A DNA stretch of 58,527 nucleotides from an uncultured Pelagibacteraceae bacterium (GCA_902522955.1 CABYXR010000004.1:1-58527), one strand, 5' to 3'; positions 8,294 to 16,546 are shown, counted from the stretch's first letter. Notes: a model not told the origin generated them from the letters alone. Numbers and translations: made by a program.

Positions 8294-9065
8294 TTAAATT
8301 TTTTGACCTTCTAATTAATAAACTTTGGTTTTTATAATCTTCTTTACCGTATAAAAATGATCCACCTTCAAGAGTGCTTATAATTGCTCCTGCATTTGCC
8401 GCAATAGCATGACCAGCAGCATAATCCCATTCACAAGCTCTTTCTCTAGCAGCGTAAATGTCAAAATCACCTTTAGCAATAACACAAAATTTATAAGAAC
8501 TAGCCATTTTAACCATAGAATTTACTTTGTATTCTTTTAATTTATTAAGAATTATGTCTGAAGGTTTTAAAGAGCTCGATAACGCAACTATCTTATCCTT
8601 TGGTGTATTTTTTGAACAATTTATTTTTTTAGTTTTATTATTTTCTATTAAATAACTTTCATCTGGACCAAATGAATAAAAAAGTTGTTTTTTTTTTGGA
8701 ACACCAACCAAACCTATAGTTGAAACTTTATTAATTACTAGAGCTGCATTTAAAGTAAATTCATCTTTTCCAGCAATATACTCTTTTGTTCCGTCAATTG
8801 GATCAACAAGCCAAAATATTTTTTCTTTATTTTTCACTTTTAAGTCTACTGTTTCTTCTGAAATTATTGGAATATTTGGAGTTATTTCTGAAATTTTTTT
8901 AGTTATCAAATCATTTACTTTTAAGTCTCCATTACTAACGGGAGAACCATCTTCTTTAACTTTGATTTTAAGACCCTCATTAAATAATTGAATACTCGTA
9001 TCTCCTGCTTTATTGAATGTATAAATTAAACCTTCAGCTAAATTTTTTAATTCTTGTTTATTCAT
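8286..9065 (-). CDS. cysQ: 3'(2'),5'-bisphosphate nucleotidase CysQ
   Basis: 259 residues of the inositol monophosphatase superfamily. The metal-binding motifs are in order: ISEE near residue 65, then WLVDPIDGTKEYI near 85, then WDYAAGHAIAANAGA near 215. The family hydrolyses PAP to AMP and phosphate, protecting the cell from this by-product of sulfate activation and sulfotransfer. It overlaps by 4 bases (ATGA) the upstream DUF3553 gene and by 8 bases the downstream small membrane gene, so the three form a coupled operon. The presence of a PAP phosphatase in a sulfonate-using genome is notable because no sulfate-assimilation gene is in view. Confidence 0.9.
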   Translation of the reverse strand: MNKQELKNLAEGLIYTFNKAGDTSIQLFNEGLKIKVKEDGSPVSNGDLKVNDLITKKISEITPNIPIISEETVDLKVKNKEKIFWLVDPIDGTKEYIAGKDEFTLNAALVINKVSTIGLVGVPKKKQLFYSFGPDESYLIENNKTKKINCSKNTPKDKIVALSSSLKPSDIILNKLKEYKVNSMVKMASSYKFCVIAKGDFDIYAARERACEWDYAAGHAIAANAGAIISTLEGGSFLYGKEDYKNQSLLIRRSKNLNA

Positions 9066-9232
9066 CTTTTTAATTTTTCTAGCACGACAACTTCAATGTT
9101 AATTACTTGTTTGCCAGTATTTTCAAAGTTTACTGTTACTTTATTGCCTATAATAGACTGAATTTGCCCTATCCCCCAATCATTTTTGGCAGGATTAATA
9201 ACATAATCGCCTGGTTCAAAATCAATATGCAT
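9062..9232 (-). CDS. DUF3553 family small protein
   Basis: 56 codons read on the minus strand, ending in ATGA overlap with the cysQ start. The protein carries the family pattern FEPGDYV, then DWGIGQIQS and [10 protein letters not shown], which is a small SH3/KOW-like beta fold found across alphaproteobacteria. Function is not established. Translation coupling to cysQ is likely from the overlap. It starts 40 bases from the divergent mnmA start. Confidence 0.85.
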   Translation of the reverse strand: MHIDFEPGDYVINPAKNDWGIGQIQSIIGNKVTVNFENTGKQVINIEVVVLEKLKR

Positions 9233-9272
9233 TATGGAAAAAAACTTATATTTGTATTATATACTTTTAATT

Positions 9273-10400
9273 ATGAATTCTCTAGGAATTAATAAATCAA
9301 AGAAAGATACAAAAGTAGTAGTTGCGATGTCTGGGGGGGTTGACTCCTCAGTTGTAGCCGCATTAATGAAGGAAAATGGTTATGATGTAACAGGTATAAC
9401 ACTCAAATTATATGATGATGCAAAAAAATCTAATGAGGGAAGACAATGTTGTGCTGGTCAAGATATCTTAGATGCTAAAAGAGTATCTGAAAAATTAAAC
9501 ATTAATCATCAAATACTTTTCTACCAAAAAAAATTTAAAAAAGAAGTAATAGACAGTTTCATAGACAGTTATAATGCTGGTGAAACCCCAATTCCATGCG
9601 TACAATGCAATCAAACGGTAAAATTTAGAGACTTATTTAAGTATGCAAAAGATTTAAAAGCTGATGCATTGGTTACAGGACATTACGTATCTAGATTACA
9701 GCATAATGGGCACGCAAATATGTATAGAGCTAGAGATCAAAATCGGGACCAAAGTTATTTTTTATTTAATACAACACAAGAACAACTAGATTACCTAAGG
9801 TTTCCATTAGGAGAGATAAATAAATCTGAAACAAGATCCATAGCTCTTAAACTAAAACTAAACGTAGCAGATAAACCAGATAGTCAAGATATTTGTTTCG
9901 TTCCAAACGGTGATTATAGCTCTGTCATTCAGAAGTTTAAACCAGAGTCTTTTAAATCAGGAAAAATCTTTGATATAGCTGGTAAGCAGTTGGGTATCCA
10001 CGAGGGAATTATCAATTACACTATTGGTCAACGTAAAGGGATTAAGATTTCTAGTGATAAACCACTTTATGTCATTAAAATTAATTCTAAAGACAACTCT
10101 ATCGTTGTAGGAGAAAAAGAAGCTTTGATTATCCAAAAAATTATACTTAGAGAATTAAATGTTCTTGGACAAAAAAAAGATTTTGATAATTCAATCTTTA
10201 TTAAAGTAAGATCAACTGGCAAACTATTAAAGGCTAATGTAAAAATTTTAAACAAAACTGCCGAAGTTGAAATTTTAGACAAGGAAACAGGTATTTCACC
10301 AGGTCAAGCTTGCGTTTTTTATTCTAAAGATAATTTTGGGGATAAAGTTCTAGGCGGTGGTTGGATTGATAAGACTTTTAATAAAAACTTATCCACTTAA
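9273..10400 (+). CDS. mnmA: tRNA-specific 2-thiouridylase MnmA
   Basis: 375 residues from the chosen ATG. It installs sulfur at position 2 of wobble uridine in tRNA for Lys, Glu and Gln, using ATP and a persulfide relay. The PP-loop SGGVDSS lies near residues 20-26, the first catalytic cysteine in PIPCVQCNQ, the second in [11 protein letters not shown], and a beta-barrel domain completes the C-terminus. An in-frame ATG 39 bases upstream would add a poorly conserved hydrophobic stretch and run close to the divergent gene, so the internal ATG before the lysine-rich lead-in is preferred. Confidence 0.93.
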   Translation: MNSLGINKSKKDTKVVVAMSGGVDSSVVAALMKENGYDVTGITLKLYDDAKKSNEGRQCCAGQDILDAKRVSEKLNINHQILFYQKKFKKEVIDSFIDSYNAGETPIPCVQCNQTVKFRDLFKYAKDLKADALVTGHYVSRLQHNGHANMYRARDQNRDQSYFLFNTTQEQLDYLRFPLGEINKSETRSIALKLKLNVADKPDSQDICFVPNGDYSSVIQKFKPESFKSGKIFDIAGKQLGIHEGIINYTIGQRKGIKISSDKPLYVIKINSKDNSIVVGEKEALIIQKIILRELNVLGQKKDFDNSIFIKVRSTGKLLKANVKILNKTAEVEILDKETGISPGQACVFYSKDNFGDKVLGGGWIDKTFNKNLST

Positions 10401-10470
10401 TTAACAGTACATCTTAAAGCACGTATTAAGTGATACTTTTATTTTCAAGTATGTGTTTTAATCTTCTTAA

Positions 10471-10640
10471 TTAAGAGGCAACTCTTAACTGGCCATTTAG
10501 GGAAAAACCGAGAGGTTCAAGCTTAAAGGGCAGAAAGGTGGACCTAGTAGCGCTAGAATAGTCCATCGGGACGGCTTGGCGGTAGCGCCTAAAACGACGA
10601 GCCAAAACTACTAAATTTCTGGGCGAAAGCCTGGAAATTT
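10471..10640 (+). ncRNA. Candidate structured RNA with several GNRA-capped hairpins
   Basis: The gap after mnmA is less AT-rich than its surroundings and folds by eye into consecutive helices. (A) 10471-10477 with 10482-10488, loop GCAA. (B) 10506-10509 with 10514-10517, loop GAGA. (C) 10537-10543 with 10561-10567 enclosing a CTAG/CTAG stem. (D) 10573-10577 with 10599-10603 enclosing GGCG/CGCC. (E) a 12-bp stem 10613-10624 with 10629-10640, loop GAAA. Three GNRA loops appear only when read as plus-strand RNA, which sets the strand. A further upstream pairing (10421-10452) may belong to it. It does not show the conserved cores of tmRNA, RNase P, 6S or SRP RNA that I could check. Function unknown. 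Confidence 0.65.
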
Positions 10641-11346
10641 AAGTGGTTCTCTTCCAAAAAAACCTAGACAGTAAATAAAAAACAATTACCCCTACAAAAT
10701 AATTCCATTCTAAAGCATGTTTAAAATGCGTGTTACCTTTAGTTACCAAAAGTGGAAGACTTAAAATAGCTACTGCAGACAATATAATAACTAAAATAAA
10801 TTTTAAAATTAAAATATTTTTATTCACAAAATTTTCGAGCTTTTTTTTTAACTTAAATAAATGATATACCAGTATACCTTGAGCGATAATTTCAAAAATT
10901 ATAAATGCTAAAAGTACAACTCTTCTAAAAAGTTTATAAACTTGAATATCAAATTTAACTCCAAGTAAAATAGAATGGATTATTAAGAAAAATGCAGATA
11001 GTATTCCGAATGTCTTGAACTTATAATTTATATTTGTAGAATTTAAATTATTAACTAAATTATTATTATTTTTCCAATAATAGAATAGAAAAATTGCTGT
11101 CAAAATCATGGAGGGTTTAAAAATAATATACTGGGGATAACCTCTTGAAGCTCTACTAATAGATAAACTCCCATCAAAATATGGAATAGTAAAATTTGAT
11201 TTACCAACTTCTGCAACTGCAAATATAGTGTTTTCCAAAAATTGATAATTCTGAGAGATTACCAAACATAAATTAATTGCTAGCAGTGGAAGTATGAAAA
11301 TCCACAAACTCAACTTTCTAATTTGAGTTATTTCTCTCATTGGCAA
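10639..11346 (-). CDS. Multi-pass membrane protein of unknown function
   Basis: 235 residues with about six hydrophobic segments, starting after a short basic lead (MREITQIRKLS). The stretch YFDGSLSISRASRGYPQY lies between the first and second segments and is the most distinctive polar region; it faintly recalls Frag1/DRAM-like membrane proteins, but I cannot assign a family. The stop lies in the last helix of the RNA candidate on the other strand. It follows the tiny basic gene by 9 bases and is probably co-transcribed with it. Confidence 0.6.
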   Translation of the reverse strand: MPMREITQIRKLSLWIFILPLLAINLCLVISQNYQFLENTIFAVAEVGKSNFTIPYFDGSLSISRASRGYPQYIIFKPSMILTAIFLFYYWKNNNNLVNNLNSTNINYKFKTFGILSAFFLIIHSILLGVKFDIQVYKLFRRVVLLAFIIFEIIAQGILVYHLFKLKKKLENFVNKNILILKFILVIILSAVAILSLPLLVTKGNTHFKHALEWNYFVGVIVFYLLSRFFWKRTT

Positions 11347-11355
11347 AGGTAATAA

Positions 11356-11439
11356 TTATTTTCTTTTATTTCTTTTTCTTGCTCTTCTTTTTTTAGAGCC
11401 AATTTTCCGTCGTCCTCTATGCTTTTTTGGGTATCCCAT
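11356..11439 (-). CDS. 27-residue highly basic protein, possibly bS22/mS38-like ribosomal protein
   Basis: A 28-codon frame with a strong ribosome-binding site (AAGGAG, 8 bases before ATG) in the 65-base-plus gap upstream of metC. Sixteen of 27 residues are lysine or arginine. The core GRRKIGSKKRRARKR resembles the tiny AURKAIP1/COX24-domain proteins, which include mycobacterial ribosomal protein bS22 and mitochondrial mS38. That match is by eye and the identity is inference. It begins with MGYPKKH, has no membrane segment, and precedes the membrane protein gene by 9 bases. Too basic and too well preceded by a Shine-Dalgarno site to be chance. Confidence 0.6.
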   Translation of the reverse strand: MGYPKKHRGRRKIGSKKRRARKRNKRK

Positions 11440-11504
11440 ATTTTTTTCTCCTTTTGTATATTTTGTTGTATAAAAGTTATGTAAACTTCAATTATACTTA
11501 TTTT

Positions 11505-12695
11505 ATGAAAAAGTCTATAAGCACATTTTTAAAACATCCTACTAAAGATAATACTAATAGATCTGCTAATCCTCCAGTTACTAGAGCTTCAACAATACTT
11601 TTTAATTCAATGCAGGAGCTTGCTCAGCATGAAAAGAGAATAAAATTGAATAAAAAGATTAGTTATTACAGCTATGGAAGATATGGAAGTACAACAACAA
11701 TAGAATTAGAAAATATCCTTAAAGAATTAGAGCAAGCATATCATGTATTTCTAACAGGAACAGGTTTTGGGGGAGTAGCATTAGCAATCATGAGTGTATG
11801 TAGACCTGGAGATGAAATTTTAGTTTCCGATAATGTTTACGGGCCCACTCGAGAAATTTCAGAAGATTTAGTAAAGGAATTTTCTATTAAAGCTATTTTT
11901 TATGACCCAGATAATTTTAATGATCTGCGAGATAAAATATCAAAGAAAACTAAAATGATATTAGTAGAAAATCCTGGAAGTAATACATTTGAATTTCAAG
12001 ATTTATCTAAAATTATAAAACTCGCCAAAAGAAAAAAAATATTGACTTTTTTAGATAATACTTGGGGAACACCATTATATTTGAAACCTTTGAAATTAGG
12101 ATTTGATATGTCATTTACATCTGCAACTAAATATTTTTCTGGTCACTCTGATGCAATGGGCGGCTCACTTGCGGTAAATAAAAATGTTTTTAAAAAAGTA
12201 ATGTTTTTTTATAAATTATCTGGCTATAGGATGTCTGCAGATGAAGCTTACTTGATAATTAGAGGATTAAGAACTTTAGATGTTAGGCTGAAAAAACATT
12301 ATGAAAATACAAAAATTGTTATAAATTTTTTAAAAAAACAAAATAAAATTAAAGAAATCCTTTACCCCTATAAACCAAATTCAAAAAGATATAAACTTTG
12401 GAAAAAATATTATTCAGGTGCCAACGGTCTATTCTCGATTGTAATTAAAAGTAAAAATAAATCGTCTGTTATTAAATTTGTTAATTCTTTAAGATTATTT
12501 GGAATAGGCTATAGTTGGGGAGGTTTTGAAAGTCTTGTACTTCTACAAAATTTAAGAAACGAGACTAAATATACCAAAAAGCGACTATATTTCAGGTTCA
12601 ATAAGGATGAACATATAGTACGACTTCATATAGGACTTGAAGATCCTAAAGATCTAATTGATGATTTAAAAAAATCTTTAAGTTATATAAGATAA
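11505..12695 (+). CDS. metC: Cystathionine beta-lyase/Cys-Met metabolism PLP enzyme
   Basis: 396 residues from the chosen ATG (MKKSISTF). Fold-type I PLP enzyme of the Cys/Met metabolism family, with the PLP lysine in TSATKYFSGHSD and the conserved YSYGRYGSTT and LDNTWGTP segments. Best guess is cystathionine beta-lyase, which yields homocysteine, ammonia and pyruvate. Gamma-synthase or gamma-lyase cannot be excluded. An earlier in-frame ATG would add 26 hydrophobic residues overlapping the tiny divergent gene and is rejected. The stop overlaps the MFS start by one base (TAATG). Confidence 0.85.
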   Translation: MKKSISTFLKHPTKDNTNRSANPPVTRASTILFNSMQELAQHEKRIKLNKKISYYSYGRYGSTTTIELENILKELEQAYHVFLTGTGFGGVALAIMSVCRPGDEILVSDNVYGPTREISEDLVKEFSIKAIFYDPDNFNDLRDKISKKTKMILVENPGSNTFEFQDLSKIIKLAKRKKILTFLDNTWGTPLYLKPLKLGFDMSFTSATKYFSGHSDAMGGSLAVNKNVFKKVMFFYKLSGYRMSADEAYLIIRGLRTLDVRLKKHYENTKIVINFLKKQNKIKEILYPYKPNSKRYKLWKKYYSGANGLFSIVIKSKNKSSVIKFVNSLRLFGIGYSWGGFESLVLLQNLRNETKYTKKRLYFRFNKDEHIVRLHIGLEDPKDLIDDLKKSLSYIR

Positions 12696-13915
12696 TGTTA
12701 AAATTTATTCCTAATAAAACAGCTCTAGTAGTTCTTACCTCTGCTTGTATTATAATTCTAATATCTATGGGTTTAAGACAGACCTTTGGATTATTTTTTG
12801 AAGCTTTTGAAAAAGGTATAGGATGTACTAGAACAGAGTTTGGTTTAGCAATCGGAATTCAAATGTTGTTTTGGGGAATTTTTGCTCCAATATTCGGTTT
12901 TTTAGCAGATAGATTTGGTGGTAACAAGGCGGTTTTTTTAGGATTTGTTATTTTTGGATTAGGTATTTACATGCTTTATGCAGGGCCTAATACAGGTATT
13001 TTTTTTCAAATTAGTCTTGGTGTTTTAGTTGGTATTGCTTTAGGAGCAACTGCCATTGGAGTTCCTGTCTCAGAGGTTGGAAAATATTTTCCAAATGAAA
13101 CAAGAACTTTAGCAACAGGATTTGTAACCTGCGCAGCTTCAGTTGGATATTTTTTATCTCCGTTATTCACTCAATATAGTTTAGGTTTTGTAGGCTGGGA
13201 ACAAACTTTAAAATATTTCATGTATTTTATTTTCTTTGGCCTTATAGCTTCTCTTTTCTTGATACCTACTAAAACTATTATTAATTCTTCTAAAGCAGAT
13301 AGAGATCAATCTTTTTCAGAGGCTATTAAAGAAGCTTTTGGACATAGAGGTTATATCTTACTTGTTTTAGGTTTTTTTGTTTGTGGATTTCAAATTACTT
13401 TAGTTGGCACTCATATTCCTGGCTATATGCAAGAAAGAGGGATGGATGGATGGTCAGCTACAATAATATTAGCCTTAATAGGTTTATTTAATATATTTGG
13501 AACTTTAGGAATAGGTTATCTTGGTACAAAATATAGAAAAAAAAATTTATTAAGTATTTTATATGCGCTAAGGGCAGTAAGCATTTGCGTATTTATTTTC
13601 TCACCTCCCTCATTATTAAATTCAATAGTTTTTGGAATTACATTCGGACTTCTTTGGTTGTCTACTGTCCCCCCTACTAATGGAATCGTGGGTCAAATAT
13701 TTGGAACAAAATATTTAAGTACACTTTTTGGGATCGTATTTCTGTGTCATCAATTTGGTGCTTTTTTGGGTGCTTATCTGGGAGGATATTTTTATGATCT
13801 TTACGGTTCCTATGATTATGCTTGGTATATAGCAATTGCATTATCTTTATTTGCCACTATTGTTCATTATCCAATTGATGAGAAACCTTTGGTTCGGGAG
13901 CTTAAGAAAATTTAA
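12695..13915 (+). CDS. Major facilitator superfamily transporter
   Basis: 406 residues with 12 predicted membrane segments. The conserved loop 2-3 motif appears as FGFLADRFGGNKAV near residues 66-79. It belongs to the family of MFS carriers close to oxalate/formate and monocarboxylate antiporters, judging from SMGLRQTFGLFFE at the start. Substrate unknown. Translation is coupled to metC through a one-base overlap, so it may export or import a sulfur amino acid or keto acid; that is inference from the operon only. Confidence 0.85.
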   Translation: MLKFIPNKTALVVLTSACIIILISMGLRQTFGLFFEAFEKGIGCTRTEFGLAIGIQMLFWGIFAPIFGFLADRFGGNKAVFLGFVIFGLGIYMLYAGPNTGIFFQISLGVLVGIALGATAIGVPVSEVGKYFPNETRTLATGFVTCAASVGYFLSPLFTQYSLGFVGWEQTLKYFMYFIFFGLIASLFLIPTKTIINSSKADRDQSFSEAIKEAFGHRGYILLVLGFFVCGFQITLVGTHIPGYMQERGMDGWSATIILALIGLFNIFGTLGIGYLGTKYRKKNLLSILYALRAVSICVFIFSPPSLLNSIVFGITFGLLWLSTVPPTNGIVGQIFGTKYLSTLFGIVFLCHQFGAFLGAYLGGYFYDLYGSYDYAWYIAIALSLFATIVHYPIDEKPLVRELKKI

Positions 13916-13927
13916 GGCCTCTGGTCC

Positions 13928-14028
13928 TGTGGATAAAACACCTTTAAGTTGTATTTTGAGTCCACCTAGGAATCAAAAGTGAATCAAAACGAGAACATTT
14001 GTTTATGAAAATGTGTCCTTGTGGATAA
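13928..14028. promoter_or_regulatory. Two perfect DnaA boxes with AT-rich flank
   Basis: TTATCCACA occurs twice on the minus strand, at 13928-13936 and 14020-14028, 92 bases apart. Between them are a 9-bp direct repeat GAATCAAAA (13970-13978, 13981-13989) and a short inverted repeat ACATTT/AAATGT. From 14029 the sequence is almost pure A/T up to the next gene. This could be a replication-origin element, a DnaA-titration site or a DnaA-controlled promoter. No dnaA, dnaN or hemE gene is adjacent. Confidence 0.55.
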
Positions 14029-14099
14029 TTGTTTTTATTGTTTAAATTGAATAATCAATTTAATAAAGTTTATTCATAACTATTAACTTAGGAGAAAAA

Positions 14100-14771
14100 A
14101 TGTTTTCAAAAGAACTAGGCGCAAAATTAGATAAGTTTCATTTACTTAAACATCCATTTTATCAAGTTTATTGGAATGAAGGAAAATTAACTCGAGAAAT
14201 TATTAAAGATTATGCTGAACAATACTATCAACATGTTAAAGCTTTCCCAAGGTATATTAGTGCTACTCATTCTATTTGTGAGGATCTTGAAAAAAGAAGA
14301 ATACTTTTAGAAAATTTACAGGATGAAGAAAATAAAGATGGTGATCATCCAAAACTATGGAAGAACTTTGCAAAAGCTTTAGGAGCTGATGAGAAGAAAA
14401 TAGAAAATGTTAAATTAGATTGGTTTACTAAAGATATGATAGATAATTTTTTCTCCCAAGCAAGAAAATCATATGCTGAAGGTTTGGCTTCATTGTATAC
14501 TTATGAAAGACAAATTCCAGAAATAGCTGAAACTAAAATTCAGGGATTAAAAAAATTCTATGGAGTAAGTTCTAAAGAGGGATTAGAATTTTTCGAGGCT
14601 CATAAATCTGCAGATGTTATCCATAGAGCAGAGTGTGAGAAACTCTTAGATGGGCTTTCCAAAGAAGAGCAAGTAAAAGCAGAAAAAGCTTCAGTTTTAA
14701 CTGCAAGATATCTTTGGAATTTTTTAAGTGGAATGACTTCTAAGCATAAGCTTGAGTCAGTTGCTGCTTAA
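14100..14771 (+). CDS. PqqC/TenA-fold diiron-type oxidase, CADD-like
   Basis: 223 residues, all-helical heme-oxygenase-like fold. The N-terminus has HPFYQVYW, and putative metal ligands follow in the CADD/HDO pattern: E76, H83, E136, H168, D172 and H175. In Chlamydia the related CADD protein makes p-aminobenzoate from its own tyrosine; other members are diiron oxidases. Here tyrosines 21 and 24 lie near the expected active site. A pABA role is inference. Preceded by AGGAG and the DnaA-box gap. Followed after 22 bases by the nucleotidyltransferase gene, so it may be part of the apr cluster transcript. Confidence 0.75.
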   Translation: MFSKELGAKLDKFHLLKHPFYQVYWNEGKLTREIIKDYAEQYYQHVKAFPRYISATHSICEDLEKRRILLENLQDEENKDGDHPKLWKNFAKALGADEKKIENVKLDWFTKDMIDNFFSQARKSYAEGLASLYTYERQIPEIAETKIQGLKKFYGVSSKEGLEFFEAHKSADVIHRAECEKLLDGLSKEEQVKAEKASVLTARYLWNFLSGMTSKHKLESVAA

Positions 14772-14793
14772 ATTTAATTACTAAGTTTAATTG

Positions 14794-15174
14794 ATGAAGA
14801 ACGATGATCATGTTTGGGACAATAAACTCCCAACTGCACAGATGCTTGGTCGATGGCAGCCATGGCACGAAGGTCACCAAAAACTTTTTGAGGAAATTCT
14901 GAAAAAAACTGGCCAAGTAAATATCATGGTTCGTGACGTTAAAGGAGTTGATGACAATCCATTTGATTTTGAAACAGTAAAAAAAAACATTCTTGAAGCT
15001 TTAAAAGATTATAGAAATAGAATTCAAGTCACTTTAGTTCCTAACATCACAAATATTTGTTACGGAAGAGGAGTAGGTTATAAAATAGAGGAATTAGTTC
15101 TTGATGAAAAAACACAACAAATTTCAGCTACTAAAATTAGAGAACAAATGAGAAAAGAGGGAAAACTTAAATAG
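14794..15174 (+). CDS. Small nucleotidyltransferase (HxGH fold), candidate APS-processing enzyme
   Basis: 126 residues from ATG (a TTG one codon earlier is possible). It is a single nucleotidyltransferase domain: GRWQPWHEGH at 19-28 contains the nucleotide-binding HxGH signature, and ISATKIR at 110-116 is the C-terminal ISxTxxR signature. Both motifs are shared by ATP sulfurylase and by cytidylyl/adenylyltransferases. It is far shorter than Sat (about 380-570 residues) and lacks the PUA-like domain. It lies just upstream of aprM-aprB-aprA, whose product APS needs a transferase to yield ATP or ADP. That role is inferred from position and motifs only. Confidence 0.75.
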   Translation: MKNDDHVWDNKLPTAQMLGRWQPWHEGHQKLFEEILKKTGQVNIMVRDVKGVDDNPFDFETVKKNILEALKDYRNRIQVTLVPNITNICYGRGVGYKIEELVLDEKTQQISATKIREQMRKEGKLK

Positions 15175-15191
15175 TTGCGAGCTATTCTCAC

Positions 15192-15220
15192 TTGACCTGC
15201 AATTGTCACCTATATAAAAT
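15192..15220 (+). promoter_or_regulatory. Sigma-70-like promoter for aprMBA
   Basis: TTGACC (15192-15197) and TAAAAT (15215-15220) are separated by 17 bases. The aprM ATG is 23 bases after the -10, with GAGGG in between as ribosome-binding site. This places the apr genes under their own promoter in addition to any read-through from upstream. Confidence 0.6.
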
Positions 15221-15243
15221 AATTATTTCGAGGGAAAATCATT

Positions 15244-16035
15244 ATGTTTAAAAATAATCCATTTGCAGACTTAGCTTTAGTTTTACCTGCTGCAGCAATG
15301 CAGTTATTTGTTATTGCAATGATACTATTAATCATAGTTAGCACTGGATTAGATATGATCCATAAAAAAAATGTAATTTATTTTTTCAGAAACGCAAAAA
15401 AAGCAAAAAAATCTGCAAAAACAGAGTTAAGTGCTGGAAAGAAAACTGCTGTAATATTAAAAACAGTAGCACATGATATTGCAACTACTTCTGAACTTGG
15501 TTTGGGTAAAAGAAGATTAGCACATGTGTTAGGCATGTATGGAACAATTTTATTTTGGATTGCTTCGGTAGCTTTAATTTTTAATTATACCGATGGCTCT
15601 ATTGCTCCCACATATGTAACTGTAACATGGCATGTTGGAGCACTTATGACTTGTCTAGGGGGATATTGGTTCTGGTTTTTTTTAAGAGTTGACGTTTCAG
15701 CGGAAGCTCATCCTTGGTATAGAATTATTACGGCAGATTTATTTGTTTTAGCATTATTGGCTTGTGCAACTTTTGGATTAGCCTGGTCATATACACAATT
15801 TTCTGATTTGGTTGGGCTTAGTTATCTATTTCTAATTTTATATATTATTTCAAATTTAATTTTGTTTGGAGGGGTTTACTGGTCTAAATTTGCTCACATG
15901 TTTTATAAACCAGGAGCAGCGATTCAAAAGAATTTAGCAGAAGCAGATGGATCTAGAGACAATTTGCCACCACCTGCTGATGCTCCTGAGCAATTTGGCC
16001 TAGGAATTAAAAGAGAACAACCTAAGCATTATTAG
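15244..16035 (+). CDS. aprM: AprM-type membrane subunit associated with APS reductase
   Basis: 263 residues with about five or six membrane segments, a basic cytoplasmic loop (FRNAKKAKKSAK) and a soluble tail. The position directly before aprB and aprA matches the membrane partner called AprM in sulfur-oxidising bacteria that lack QmoABC. In that setting it is proposed to pass electrons between AprBA and the quinone pool. Hydrophobic histidine-bearing helices (THVGALMTCLGGY-like, here WHVGALMTC) could bind heme, but this is not shown. Preceded by a clear promoter. Confidence 0.82.
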   Translation: MFKNNPFADLALVLPAAAMQLFVIAMILLIIVSTGLDMIHKKNVIYFFRNAKKAKKSAKTELSAGKKTAVILKTVAHDIATTSELGLGKRRLAHVLGMYGTILFWIASVALIFNYTDGSIAPTYVTVTWHVGALMTCLGGYWFWFFLRVDVSAEAHPWYRIITADLFVLALLACATFGLAWSYTQFSDLVGLSYLFLILYIISNLILFGGVYWSKFAHMFYKPGAAIQKNLAEADGSRDNLPPPADAPEQFGLGIKREQPKHY

Positions 16036-16075
16036 GGATTTTATGGTAAGAAACTTTAAGGAATAAAATTAAATT

Positions 16076-16546
16076 ATGTCCACTTTTGTATACATGACTA
16101 GATGTGATGGTTGCGGACACTGCGTAGATATTTGTCCATCAGACATTATGCATATAGATGAAACAATTAGACGAGCTAAAAATATTGAACCAAACTTTTG
16201 TTGGGAGTGCTATTCATGTGTTAAAGCTTGCCCCAATCACGCCATAGATGTTAGAGGTTACGCTGACTTTGCTCCTATGGGTCATAGCGTGAGAGTAAGA
16301 AGAGAAGAGGAAAAAGGAACTATTTCTTGGAAGATTAAGTTTAGGAATGGAACAGAAAAAGATTTTGTTTCGCCTATTACCACTAAACCATGGGGAAAAT
16401 TTATTCCAAAGCTAGCTGATGGCGACAAACCCAGACAGGGAGAAATGAACTCACAAGTTTTGTATTCTGAACCTGAAGGTTTAGATACAAAAAAAGACTT
16501 ACCTACAATTAATAAAGACTCATTTAAAAAAGGTGTTTATTACTAA
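16076..16546 (+). CDS. aprB: Adenylylsulfate reductase beta subunit (two 4Fe-4S clusters)
   Basis: 156 residues. Ferredoxin-like domain with cysteines at 10, 13, 16, 20 and 42, 45, 48, 52, enough for two 4Fe-4S clusters. A C-terminal tail follows that in known structures wraps around the alpha subunit. With AprA it interconverts sulfite plus AMP and adenylylsulfate; here the direction is probably sulfite oxidation. The stop overlaps the aprA start by one base (TAATG), so the subunits are translationally coupled. Confidence 0.95.
   Translation: MSTFVYMTRCDGCGHCVDICPSDIMHIDETIRRAKNIEPNFCWECYSCVKACPNHAIDVRGYADFAPMGHSVRVRREEEKGTISWKIKFRNGTEKDFVSPITTKPWGKFIPKLADGDKPRQGEMNSQVLYSEPEGLDTKKDLPTINKDSFKKGVYY

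Noticed and set aside
10505-10530. GGTTCAAG near 10514 looked like a tRNA or tmRNA T-arm
   Set aside because: The flanking bases do not form a T-stem (GAGAG and CTTAA do not pair), there is no acceptor stem or CCA, and the bases pair better as a GAGA-capped hairpin. No tag-peptide reading was found.
10401-10640. RNase P RNA, SRP RNA or 6S RNA for the structured gap
   Set aside because: The gap is too short for RNase P and lacks its conserved core sequences; no SRP domain IV motif; no long open bubble as in 6S RNA.
11427-11504. Extended metC start adding 26 hydrophobic residues
   Set aside because: It overlaps the divergent tiny basic gene, and a signal-like extension is not expected in a cytoplasmic PLP enzyme.
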